Under the pieces are notes generated by a model. It saw only the letters and a list, made by a program, of their open reading frames with translations, had not been told where the DNA came from and made no database searches. DNA of 64,000 bases from Cyclonatronum proteinivorum (lineage in GTDB: Bacteria; Bacteroidota; Rhodothermia; Balneolales; Cyclonatronaceae): the NCBI RefSeq assembly GCF_003353065.1, contig NZ_CP027806.1, forward strand, positions 1,567,353-1,631,352. Direction: 5' to 3'. Below, in pieces: positions 36,061-44,826 of this stretch (position 1 is the first letter of the stretch; every line of letters begins with the position of its first letter). A program made the position numbers and the translations under genes.

Positions 36061-36111
36061 GGATATTATTGTCTAGTTATATCACTAGATTATTCTTAAA
36101 TCCTACCGCAT

Positions 36112-36318
36112 ATGGGCTATCCTACCAAAATTCAACGCATCGACCGCAAAGCCAGCCAGCAGTGGTATGTCAATATGCCTGCCGCCGTGGCTGAAGCTAT
36201 GGAATTCCAAAAAGGCGAAACCATCGAATGGATCATCGATGACCAGCAGCATATGGTTCTTAAGCGCGACGCCAAACTCGTCAGCAGCCTTAAAAAAAAA
36301 CTGCCTCAAACGCGCTGA
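36112..36318 (+). CDS. AbrB/SpoVT-like small protein at IS 5' end
   Basis: A 68-residue protein with the AbrB/MazE swapped-hairpin look: KIQRIDRKASQQWYVNMPAAVAEAMEFQKGETIEWIIDDQQHMVLKR. It is encoded within the IS, upstream of the transposase. Its last codons run through nine consecutive A residues (36292-36300), where a -1 slip leads directly into the transposase frame. It may therefore be the N-terminal domain of a frameshift fusion, or an independent regulator. Confidence 0.65.
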   Translation: MGYPTKIQRIDRKASQQWYVNMPAAVAEAMEFQKGETIEWIIDDQQHMVLKRDAKLVSSLKKKLPQTR

Positions 36319-36374
36319 CAAGCCAGTTTGACAGCCTGCTCCACGAATCCACTCACAGTAAACTGACGCCCAAA

Positions 36375-37730
36375 ATGCAAAGACTGGTACACGATCTTGC
36401 CTACGGTCTGGTTAATTGTGGCGGTAAGCGCACGCTCACAGGCATGCTGAGCGGTAGCGGCAACCAGTTCTGTGACTGGACGGCCGCTTACCGGATGTTC
36501 AGCAAGCAGCGCTTTGACCCGCAGGACCTGCTGGATGTCAGCCTGGCGCCTGACAACGCTCCGGTCATTGCCCATATCGACGATACCCTGCTGAAAAAAA
36601 CAGGACGCAAAGTACATGGTGCGAAATGGCAGCGAGACCCGCTTGGACCCGCTTTCCACACCAATTTTATCTGGGCACAGCGCTTTGTACAGGCCAGTAT
36701 CGCCTGCCCGGCCTCTTCGCAGCTTTGTCAGGCACGGAGTATACCGGTGAGTTTTGTCCATGCGCCCATGCCGGTTAAACCCGGCCGTAATGCGGATCAG
36801 CTGCAAAAGGACGCTTACAAAGAAGCTAAAAAGAAAAGCAGGATAAGCTGTGTTGGCGCAAAGCTGGTGGGTTCATTGCGCCAGCGCCTCAACGAGTTGG
36901 GATCAGCCTCACGTCACCTGCTTGTAAGTTTTGATGGGGGGTATACCAATCGCGAAGTAATCCAAAACTTGCCGGCGCATACAACCTTCATCGGCAGGGT
37001 CCGCAAAGACGCTAAAATCTATGATCCACCTGCTGACCAGCCTGACACAGGGCGGCGGCGCTTGTACGGGGAGCCTAAGTTAACTCCGGACCAGATTCGT
37101 ACCAGTGATCAGGTAAGCTGGCAGAAGGTCAAAGCTTTCGCGGCAGGCAAGGAGCACGAGTTTAAATTAAAGGTAGTAGAAAACGTTAAGTGGAAGCCTG
37201 CGGGCGGGCACCAGCTACTCAAGCTTATTATTATCAGTCCTCTTGGGTACCGCTTGGCTAAAGGGGCGAACCTGTTGTAGCGTAAACCCGCCTTTCTGAT
37301 AACCAATGACCTGAAGTTACCGCTGCAAACCCTGCTTCAGGCTTATGTTTGGCGCTGGGAGATTGAAGTCAACTTTCGAGAGCAGAAAACCCTGATGGGC
37401 TGCGGGCAGGCACAGGTGCGCAACCAGCACTCCGCCGAAGGTGTACCTAAGTTTGTTACAGCGGTGTACAGTCTGTTACTGCTTGCCGCTGAACACTGCA
37501 GCAGGCAGAATGATCCACCGGTCCAAATGCTGCAACGTGCCAAGTGGTACCCCGAGAAAGAAAACAGCAGGTGGACGACAGGAGACATTTGTAACCGCTT
37601 CAGGGCGGAATACTACAGCAAAGCCATAGGGGTGAGTTTTGACGGCTTCATGAACAAAAGGTACCGAAAGCAGAACCACCTAAAACTGCTAAACCCGGCT
37701 TTATCGGCCATGATTAGCATCAGAACTTAG
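36375..37730 (+). pseudogene. DDE transposase (IS701/IS4-like) with an in-frame TAG
   Basis: The reading frame is open from just after the TAA at 36291 to TAG 37278, continues in the same frame to TAG 37728, and the two parts make one transposase. HIDDTLLKKTGRKVHGAKW supplies the first Asp, VSFDGGYTNREVIQNLP the second, and after the nonsense codon WRWEIEVNFREQKTLMGCGQAQVR supplies the Glu and YREK-like motif. The TAG stands in GANLL-stop-RKPAFLITND, where a tyrosine codon is likely ancestral. ATG 36375 is the first methionine. Without read-through the copy is inactive. Confidence 0.85.
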
Positions 37731-37741
37731 CCAAACTCCAG

Positions 37742-38815
37742 TCGACCCTTTCAGGGTCGCTGTAATAAAGGGATATGTATTGTTTTCTATTAAGATGTGG
37801 CTATAAACATGTGGTTATAAACATGTGACTCCTTCGGAGTCTCTTTGTTCACAGCTTCTTGCCTGTCAAAAAATTGCAATTTAAGGAATGTGTCTTGATG
37901 CGTTTATTTTAATAATTGTAGGGTTTAAGTTTTCGCAGAGCTCGCATTTAAAAGTGAATGCAATGAACCAGCAACCAATCCCGAAGGGATTGCATGTTTA
38001 TAGAAATGAATCAAGCCCGGCACATACCGACCCCGAAGGGAGTCGCACCCGCGTTGCTGCGGAAATATGTTGTGATTTGGTTCTCAGACAAGCTCATAAT
38101 ATTGAAGCTTGCTTGGGATGGTTCGACCCTTTCAGGGTCGATGTAATGGGGGAGGATATTGTTTTCTATAAACATAAGACTCTTTCAGAGTCTCTTTTAT
38201 TCGAAGCTTCTTGCTTGTTAGCAATTTGCAATTTCAGGAATGTGTCTCGCTGCGTTTATTTCAATATTTCGGGGATTTAGGGCTTCGCAGACCCTGGAAT
38301 TAAGAGCCAATGCAACGAAATGCCCACCAATCCTGAAGGGATTGCATGTTTATAGAAACGAACCCAGTCCCCGGCACAAACCGACCCCGAAGGGTGTCGC
38401 ACCCGCGATGCTGCGGAAATATGTTGTGATTTGGTTCTCAGACAAGCTCATAATATTGAAGCTTGCTTGGGATGGTTCGACCCTTTCAGGGTCGATGTAA
38501 TGGGGGAGGATATTGTTTTCTATAAACATAAGACTCTTTCAGAGTCTCTTTTATTCGAAGCTTCTTGCTTGTTAGCAATTTGCAATTTCAGCATTTTATT
38601 TTAGCTATGTGTCTCGCTGCATTTATGTCAATATTTCGAGGGTTTATGTCTTCGCAGAGCACTCAATTAAGAGTCAATCCAACCAACGGCCCATCAATCC
38701 CGAAGGGATTACATGTTTATAGAAAAAGATTCAGCTCGAGACAAAACGACCCCGAATGGGGTCGCACTGCGTTGCTGTGTGCGATGAACATGCTTTTCAA
38801 GATTGATCTGTGCTT
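37742..38815. repeat. Array of REP-like hairpins in about 350-bp repeat units next to a RAYT gene
   Basis: About 1.07 kb without genes. A roughly 350-bp unit recurs from 37888, 38237 and, less complete, 38604, with a partial unit before 37888. Each unit carries short perfect hairpins: AATCCCGAAGGGATT (37977, 38696; variant at 38329), GACTCTTTCAGAGTC (38178, 38532), GACTCCTTCGGAGTC (37827), TCGACCCTTTCAGGGTCG (37742, 38123, 38477) and GACCCCGAAGGG-type (about 38029, 38383, 38739). The first three classes carry ATAAACAT, in either orientation, exactly 2 nt from the stem. The array ends at the stop codon of the RAYT gene. Confidence 0.88.
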
Positions 38816-38816
38816 G

Positions 38817-39281
38817 TTAATCTTCGATCCATTCAAATAAATACTCATCTTTGTACTCGATCTGATAGCTCGTCAGAAATGCTTTGTATTCATCCTGAAA
38901 TGTTCGCTTGCTGTGATGCTTTTTCTGATTTTGGATGTACGAAATAACCTTGTCCAATGCTGAGTGCGAATAGGAGAAAGCGCCATAGCCTTGCTGCCAC
39001 TGGAATTTGTGTTTGCAAAACTTTTTTTCATTCACAAAAGCGGTGGATGACTTTTTTATCTCCCGTACCAAATCTGAGAGGCAGCAGGATGGTCTCATCC
39101 CGATTAAAAAATGCACGTGATCAGGCATGCCGTTGATTGCCAAAAGCTTTTGCTCTTTATTCGTAATGATCCCGTTGATGTATTTATACAACTCTTCTTC
39201 CCAAGAGGTGTGAATCAGGCTTTGCCGTCCCTTTACAGCGAAAACCACTTGTATGTAGATTTGACTAAATGTGCCTGCCAT
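38817..39281 (-). CDS. REP-associated tyrosine transposase (RAYT; IS200/IS605-like Y1 family)
   Basis: A 154-residue protein. YIQVVFAVKGRQSLI, LLAINGMPDHVHFLIGM (the HUH metal-binding motif, H-V-H), KKSSTAFVNEK and WQQGYGAFSYSHSALDKVISYIQNQKKHH (catalytic Tyr region) match the Y1 transposases of the TnpA-REP type. Family members act on single-stranded DNA at REP hairpins. The palindrome array abuts its 3' end, and paired hairpins lie 43-97 nt upstream of its start. Confidence 0.9.
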   Translation of the reverse strand: MAGTFSQIYIQVVFAVKGRQSLIHTSWEEELYKYINGIITNKEQKLLAINGMPDHVHFLIGMRPSCCLSDLVREIKKSSTAFVNEKKFCKHKFQWQQGYGAFSYSHSALDKVISYIQNQKKHHSKRTFQDEYKAFLTSYQIEYKDEYLFEWIED

Positions 39282-39323
39282 CGAGAATAACTCCTATTTT
39301 TTAGATAAGAAATTTCAGCGCAG

Positions 39324-39378
39324 CTTTCCGAACATAGCGCTCCCCTTATTTTACTTTATGTTCGGAAAGTAAAATAAG
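39324..39378. promoter_or_regulatory. Two overlapping, mutually exclusive 13-bp hairpins upstream of the RAYT gene
   Basis: CTTTCCGAACATA (39324-39336) pairs perfectly with TATGTTCGGAAAG (39357-39369). CTTATTTTACTTT (39345-39357) pairs perfectly with AAAGTAAAATAAG (39366-39378). The arms share bases, so only one hairpin can form fully. Related TAAAATAAG words recur to about 39422. The position is the 5' leader or promoter of the RAYT gene. Confidence 0.6.
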
Positions 39379-39460
39379 AATCGCGCTATTTTACTTTTAG
39401 GGGTCGAAACTAAAATAAGAATTCGTGAAAGGTAGCTTTTGGCTCATAATTGCCCCCCAC

Positions 39461-41986
39461 TCACCGCTCCAACTGCAACTTCATCCGCATAATGCGGTCC
39501 TGTAGTTTTTCGGAGGTGAGCTTGGCGCGGAGGCGGTCTACCATGATGGGGAAGGCAAAGGGGGTAGCGCGGTCGGGGCGGGTGAGGATGACTTCCTTCG
39601 CAGAAATCCGCTCGAGTACGCGGGCGAGGCGCTGCGTTTCAAGCTGAAGGGTCATGATTTCGTCGTAGCTTTGGCGCAGCAGGAAATTATCCGGGTCGTG
39701 CTCGCTGAACACGTCGAAGAGCAGGGAGGAGTTGGCCTGCAGGTGTTTGGAGCCCACGTGCTGACCCGGAAAGCCCTGGAAAATCAGGCCCGAAATGCGG
39801 GCGATTTCGCGGAAGTGACGCCGTGCCATTTCGGAGGCGTTGATGCTTTTGGGGATGTCATCATCGAGGTTTTTCGGGCTGAGCAGGCCTTCGGCTAAAG
39901 CGCGTTCAATCGGCGGCTCGGTCGGACTCAGCAGCTCGAAGCCGTAGTCGTTCATGGCAATGGAGAAGGAAATTGGGCTCAGCTGCGATATGCGCCACGC
40001 GATGAGCGCGGCAAGGCCTTCGTGCACCATGCGGCCTTCTATCGGGTAGAAAAACAGGTGCCAGCCTTCCCGCGATTTGAGCTGTTCGATGAGCAGCTGA
40101 TCGTGCCGCGGCAGCGCCGACCGCTCTTTTTGGATGTCAAGCAGCGGCTTCACGGCCTGCATTTCTTCCGAGTCCAGCTTTCCGGCGTTGGCGTCTTCAA
40201 TTTTGAGGCGGATCATTTCGGAGAGCTGCGTGCTCAGCTGCATGCGTCCGCCCATCCAACGGCTTACAGCGCCTTTTTTCGCGCTCGACTTCCGGACCTG
40301 CACCGTCAGGTCCTTCAGCCGGACAAACTCGAGGTAGCGGCCCGCAAACAAAAAGGTCTCGCCGGGTTTGAGGCGCGCGATGAAGGATTCTTCCACCGTA
40401 CCGATAAAACCGCCGCTTACAAATTTCACCTTGAGCGCCTGATCGGCCAGGATGGTGCCAATCGAAAGCCGGTGCCGTCGGGCCTTGCGCTTGTCGGTCA
40501 TCTCGTAGCGACCGTTTTCGTCAATGGTCACGCGGTTGTACTCGTCGTACCGTTTGAGGGCGTTTCCGCCGGTTGTGAGGAAACCGAGCGACCACTCCCA
40601 TTCTTCGTCCGTGAGTTCGCGGTAGGCGTAGGTGCTGCGCACGATCCGGAGCGTCGGTTCGGGCAGAAAGCCATCCCCGACCGCAAGGGTCGCCAGAAAC
40701 TGCACGAGCAGGTCCAGCGGATTCTCAAACGGGAGGCGTTCTTCGATGTAGCCCTGCGCAATGGCCGTTTGGAGGGCCGCTGATTCGATGATTTCCATCG
40801 CGTGCGTCGGCACAAACCATATCCGGCTTGTCGCGCCCGGCTGATGTCCGCTGCGTCCCGCCCGCTGCAGGAAGCGCGCCACGCCCTTCGGACTACCGAC
40901 CTGCACCACGGTCTCCACCGGACTAAAATCTACGCCCAAGTCCAGGCTTGAGGTCGAGACCACGAGCTTCAGGCGCCCTTCGTGCAGCGCGTCTTCAACC
41001 CACTGCCGGATGTCCGGATCGAGCGAGCCGTGATGCAGCGCCATCTGACCCGCCAGCATGGGGTCGGCGTCGAGCAGTTGCTGATACCAGATTTCGGCCT
41101 GCGCGCGGGTGTTGGTGAACAGCAGGGTTGAGCGGCTTTGCGCCAGAACCGGCAGCAGTTTGGGGATGAGCCGCGCCCCGATATGACCCGCCCAGCTGAA
41201 GGCTTCTGCCCGGTCCGGCAGCAGCGTGCGCACTTCCAGCTTTTTGGGGATGTCCGCTTTGATGATCACCGCGTCGCGGGTTTTCTCCGGACTCCCGCAC
41301 AGCACATCAAGCGCCTGTTCCATGTTGCCGATGGTCGCGGAAATACCCCAAATCCGGAGGTCCGGCCGGAGGTCGCGCAGCACGGCCAGCCCCAGCTCGG
41401 CCATCACCCCGCGCTTGCTTGCGAGTAACTCGTGCCATTCATCCACAATGACGGCTTCGAGGGTGCTGAACATGGAGGCGAAATTCTTTTTGGCAATCAG
41501 GATATGCAGGCTTTCGGGCGTCGTAATCAGGCACTGCGGCGGTTTTCGGTCGATTTTTTGTTTTTGCGAACTACTCGTATCGCCGGTGCGGCGCGCAACT
41601 TCCCAGGGGATTTCCATTTCGGCGCACATCCCGGTGAGGGCTTTTTCGGTGTCTTTGGCGAGCGCGCGGAGCGGGGTAATCCAGAGCACCCGAAGTCCTT
41701 TCACGGCGGGTTTGCCGCGTTTTTTGGTTTTCTTTTCGGGGGATGTGTTTCCGGGCTTCATCTGCCCGTCGAGCCAGTTCATGAGCACGGGGACCCAGAC
41801 GGCGTAGGTTTTGCCGCTGCCGGTCGGGGCATTCAGCAATCCGGATTTGCCGTGCAGAAAGTGCGTCCACAGTTCTTGCTGAAACGGAAAGGGTGCCCAC
41901 CCGCGCTGTTCAAAATATCGGGATACGACCGGCCATGATGGACGTGTGTTAAGAAATTCGGACGGATGGGAAGAGGTTGGCTCCAA
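39461..41986 (-). CDS. Ligase-associated DNA damage response DEXH-box helicase (Lhr-like)
   Basis: An 841-residue superfamily-2 helicase. Walker A is NAPTGSGKTYAVW, the Ia block LWITPLRALAKD, motif II VIVDEWHEL (DEWH), motif III WGISATIG, and motif VI QRAGRSGHQPG, followed by an Lhr-type winged-helix and C-terminal region. It matches the helicase that normally sits with an ATP-dependent DNA ligase, a nuclease and PdeM in a repair cluster. Here those partners are absent, and the RAYT array lies on one side. Confidence 0.9.
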   Translation of the reverse strand: MEPTSSHPSEFLNTRPSWPVVSRYFEQRGWAPFPFQQELWTHFLHGKSGLLNAPTGSGKTYAVWVPVLMNWLDGQMKPGNTSPEKKTKKRGKPAVKGLRVLWITPLRALAKDTEKALTGMCAEMEIPWEVARRTGDTSSSQKQKIDRKPPQCLITTPESLHILIAKKNFASMFSTLEAVIVDEWHELLASKRGVMAELGLAVLRDLRPDLRIWGISATIGNMEQALDVLCGSPEKTRDAVIIKADIPKKLEVRTLLPDRAEAFSWAGHIGARLIPKLLPVLAQSRSTLLFTNTRAQAEIWYQQLLDADPMLAGQMALHHGSLDPDIRQWVEDALHEGRLKLVVSTSSLDLGVDFSPVETVVQVGSPKGVARFLQRAGRSGHQPGATSRIWFVPTHAMEIIESAALQTAIAQGYIEERLPFENPLDLLVQFLATLAVGDGFLPEPTLRIVRSTYAYRELTDEEWEWSLGFLTTGGNALKRYDEYNRVTIDENGRYEMTDKRKARRHRLSIGTILADQALKVKFVSGGFIGTVEESFIARLKPGETFLFAGRYLEFVRLKDLTVQVRKSSAKKGAVSRWMGGRMQLSTQLSEMIRLKIEDANAGKLDSEEMQAVKPLLDIQKERSALPRHDQLLIEQLKSREGWHLFFYPIEGRMVHEGLAALIAWRISQLSPISFSIAMNDYGFELLSPTEPPIERALAEGLLSPKNLDDDIPKSINASEMARRHFREIARISGLIFQGFPGQHVGSKHLQANSSLLFDVFSEHDPDNFLLRQSYDEIMTLQLETQRLARVLERISAKEVILTRPDRATPFAFPIMVDRLRAKLTSEKLQDRIMRMKLQLER

Positions 41987-42312
41987 AGGTATAGCGGGAA
42001 GAGATAAGGGGGATGATGATTTTCCTTAATGGGTTCGGCCTACTGACAAACCGGAGGCTGTACGGGAATCATTCAAGTTCCGGTTTGCTACTGTTGAAGG
42101 AGTCGAACGGGAATCCGGCGGGTTGATGTGGTGCTGTGTTTTTTTGTGGGATGCGGGCTGTTTCGGCTTCCCAAAAAGCAAGGGACCTATCTTTGATTTG
42201 GGATTTCTAATCTGTCGCGAAAGACCGTGATGTTCACGGAGTTTCCCCCAAAAAATAAAAAACGTCCGGCATGGCAAGGCTGCGGGAGGTACGGGGAAAA
42301 GAGCTGATCATA
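41987..42312. other. Intergenic, no supported feature
   Basis: Between the helicase start and the terminator of the ALDH gene I find no gene, tRNA or clear repeat. Short open frames here lack recognisable domains. Confidence 0.5.
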
Positions 42313-42349
42313 AAAAAGGCACGCGCAGCGGGGACTGCGGTGCCTTTTT
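42313..42349 (-). terminator. Terminator of the ALDH7-type gene
   Basis: AAAAAGGCA...CGCAG (42313-42328) pairs with CTGCG...TGCCTTTTT (42335-42349). The A run on the left becomes the T tract on the minus strand, past the ALDH stop at 42387. Confidence 0.75.
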
Positions 42350-42386
42350 GAGGGGGTGCGTTGGTCGGGCCAACCCGGTGTTGCTG

Positions 42387-43916
42387 TCAGACGTCGAATT
42401 TGATGCCCTGGGCAAGCGGGAGTTCGGTGCTCCAGTTGATGGTGTTGGTTTGGCGGCGCATGTAGGCTTTCCAGGCGTCGGAGCCGGATTCGCGGCCGCC
42501 GCCGGTTTCTTTTTCGCCCCCGAAGGCGCCGCCGATTTCCGCGCCGCTTGTGCCGATGTTGACGTTTGCGATGCCGCAATCGGAGCCGCGGTGACTCAGG
42601 AAGTTTTCGGCTTCACGCATGTTGAGGGTGAAGATGGCGGAGCTAAGGCCTTGTTTTACATTGTTGTGGATGGCGATGGCTTCGTTGAGGGTGTCGTATT
42701 TGATGAAGTAGAGAATCGGTGCGAAGGTTTCGCGCTGTACGACTTCGTATTCGTTTTTGACTTCGCAGACGGCGGGGCGCACGTAGAGGCCGTTTTCGTA
42801 GCCGTCGCCTTCGAGCACTTCACCGCCGAAAATGACGGTGCCGCCTTCTTCTTTGACCTGCGCGAGGGAGCGCTGCATGGCTTCGACGGCGTCTTTATCA
42901 ATGAGCGGCCCTACGAGGGTGTCGGGCTCAAGCGGGTTGCCGATGCGGATCATTTCGTAGATTTCGAGCAAGCGGGATTTGACCTGATCGTACACTTTTT
43001 CCTGAATGATGATGCGGCGCGTGCTGGTGCAGCGCTGTCCCGCGGTGCCGACGGCGCCGAATACGGTGGCGCGCACGGCCATTTCGATATCGGCCTGATC
43101 GCTGATGATGATGGCGTTGTTGCCGCCCAGCTCGAGGATGGTTTTGCCGAGGCGCTTGCCGACGACCTGCGCGACTTCCTTGCCCATGCGGGTGGATCCG
43201 GTTGCGGAAATGAGGGGGACGCGCTCATCTTCGGTCATCCATTCGCCCACGGTGCGGTCGCCGTTGATGAGGCAGAAGATGCCTTCGGGCAGGTTGTTGG
43301 CTTTGAGGACTTCCGCAACGATGTTCTGACAGGCTACCGCGGTGAGGGGTGTTTTTTCGGAGGGTTTCCAGATGCAGACGTCGCCACAAACGGCGGCGAT
43401 CATGGCGTTCCAGCTCCAGACGGCAACGGGGAAGTTGAAGGCGCTGATGATGCCGACGGTGCCGAGCGGGTGCCATTGCTCGTACATGCGGTGTTCGGGC
43501 CGCTCGGAGTGCATGGTGAGGCCGTAAAGCTGACGGGAGAGACCGACGGCAAAGTCACAAATATCAATCATTTCCTGCACTTCGCCCAGACCTTCCTGAT
43601 AGATTTTGCCCATCTCCCAGCTTACGAGCTGACCGAGGTCGTCTTTGTGCTTGCGGAGGGCGTCGCCGATTTGCCGCACGATTTCACCACGCTGCGGGGC
43701 GGGCGTCATACGCCAGGTTTCGAAGGATTGCTGGGCGGCCTGTATGACTTGCTCGTATTCGTCGCGGGTCGTGACCGAGACTTCGCCGATTACGGAGCCA
43801 TCGGCGGGGGAGTAGCTGGTCATTTTTTCGGAGCCGGACTCGCTGCCGAGGGTTTGCTGTCCGGTTGAAGTACCATAGTTGAAGCCCTGAAGGCCGAGAT
43901 TCGATAGAAATTGCAT
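42387..43916 (-). CDS. Aldehyde dehydrogenase, ALDH7 (aminoadipate semialdehyde/piperideine-6-carboxylate) type
   Basis: A 509-residue NAD(P)-dependent dehydrogenase. Motifs include GIISAFNFPVAVWSWN, IWKPSEKTPL, ATGSTRMGKEV (cofactor loop), LELGGNNAIII (catalytic Glu) and FGAVGTAGQRCTSTRRI (catalytic Cys in GQRCTS). The tail INWSTELPLAQGI is typical of antiquitin/ALDH7. It would oxidise alpha-aminoadipate semialdehyde from lysine catabolism; that specificity is inferred from wording, not proven. The opposite strand has a long antisense shadow (42348-43868). Confidence 0.9.
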   Translation of the reverse strand: MQFLSNLGLQGFNYGTSTGQQTLGSESGSEKMTSYSPADGSVIGEVSVTTRDEYEQVIQAAQQSFETWRMTPAPQRGEIVRQIGDALRKHKDDLGQLVSWEMGKIYQEGLGEVQEMIDICDFAVGLSRQLYGLTMHSERPEHRMYEQWHPLGTVGIISAFNFPVAVWSWNAMIAAVCGDVCIWKPSEKTPLTAVACQNIVAEVLKANNLPEGIFCLINGDRTVGEWMTEDERVPLISATGSTRMGKEVAQVVGKRLGKTILELGGNNAIIISDQADIEMAVRATVFGAVGTAGQRCTSTRRIIIQEKVYDQVKSRLLEIYEMIRIGNPLEPDTLVGPLIDKDAVEAMQRSLAQVKEEGGTVIFGGEVLEGDGYENGLYVRPAVCEVKNEYEVVQRETFAPILYFIKYDTLNEAIAIHNNVKQGLSSAIFTLNMREAENFLSHRGSDCGIANVNIGTSGAEIGGAFGGEKETGGGRESGSDAWKAYMRRQTNTINWSTELPLAQGIKFDV

Positions 43917-44016
43917 AGGTCGATCAAAATATAAAATGAAAGGAAAGCGGAACCGAATGTTTCGCGATGAAAGTCTTTGTCTGCCCGTAAATTAGGGCAG
44001 TATCGCGCAAATACCA

Positions 44017-44826
44017 ACGAAAGAAACGGGTCGCGGCAGGGTGTTAAGTTTGGGCGGTAATGCAGATTCGCGCAGGTTGGTGCACCGTAGGGGCGAACCT
44101 ATGTGTCCGCCCCTACGTGTCCGCCCCGGCTTGGTTAGGATTTCGGATTTCGGAATGCGGGACGGATTGGCGGGGGATTTGATTTACAGGTGTTATGGAG
44201 GCGAAGCGCGCCATAGAATGGAGCGTATTTCGATTTTAGGCTTGCTGGAAAGGAATGGAGATAGGGAATCGAACGTGGTTGCGGGGTAAAGCGCGTGCGA
44301 GCTGCAATAAACATGCAATCCCTTCGGGATTGGTTTCAGAAGCATTTCAAGCGGTGATTTCAAAAATAAGGCAACAGGATTCAAATTGGTTTGGTCATTA
44401 GGGCGTTTGATTTATGGGAAGATTACATTTTGTTGGGTAAACCGGATTTAATATTGCTCCGATGACCCTGAAAGGGTCGAATCCTGGCAGCTGTGTCGGA
44501 AAACGGAATTTGTTGAGGGTGTCGAATTTGACAACCCAATTGAAATTAATTATTTATCCAAATTCAATTCCCCGTGCGACCCTTTCACGGGCGTTTTTTT
44601 TCTTGGGCCGTGTGTATTCTATAAACATGCAATCCCTTCGGGATTGGGCGTGTGTACAGTTTGATAGATAGAAATCGTAAACATGCGGGGTGATTTAATA
44701 CGCTGACGATTGAGTCTGTACAGGCAGGCACTGCCGATTTTGGTGTCTCTTTTTACTAATTCAAAGAGCAAGCTTGTATATTCCCACATACTTCAAAATC
44801 TTAACCGATTAAATCTTAATTACCCC
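44017..44826. other. Intergenic region with dispersed REP-like hairpins
   Basis: No gene. It holds a GTAGGGGCG/CGCCCCTAC palindrome (44087-44095 with 44108-44116), two tagged hairpins AATCCCTTCGGGATT (44317-44331 and 44631-44645), each with ATAAACAT 2 nt upstream (44307-44314, 44621-44628), and one GACCCTGAAAGGGTCGA (44464-44480). The frame upstream of the pfk start (44710-44826) is open but does not look coding. Confidence 0.8.

Larger units (their letters stand above)
35981..37741 (+). mobile_element. IS701/IS4-like insertion sequence, 1761 bp
   Basis: It is bounded by 13-bp perfect inverted repeats, CTGGAGTTTGGCT (35981-35993) and AGCCAAACTCCAG (37729-37741). Outside each end lies the same 19-mer (35962-35980 and 37742-37760). 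It carries an AbrB-like short frame, then a DDE transposase frame broken by one TAG. An internal hairpin at 36020-36060 shields the genes from read-through transcription. The transposase stop falls within the right inverted repeat. Confidence 0.88.

Noticed and set aside
37888-38500. Short open frames (86-130 codons) in the repeat array
   Set aside because: They translate the repeat units and resemble each other only because the DNA repeats; there is no protein-like conservation.
37742-38815. Possible CRISPR array
   Set aside because: The repeats are in units of about 350 bp with several hairpin classes, there are no regular short spacers, and no cas gene is nearby.
42348-43868. 506-codon plus-strand open frame
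   Set aside because: It mirrors the ALDH7-type gene on the minus strand; high-GC codon structure explains the open antisense frame.
44087-44116. GTAGGGGCG/CGCCCCTAC palindrome as a terminator
   Set aside because: It has no T tract and no gene ends nearby; it looks like another dispersed intergenic palindrome.
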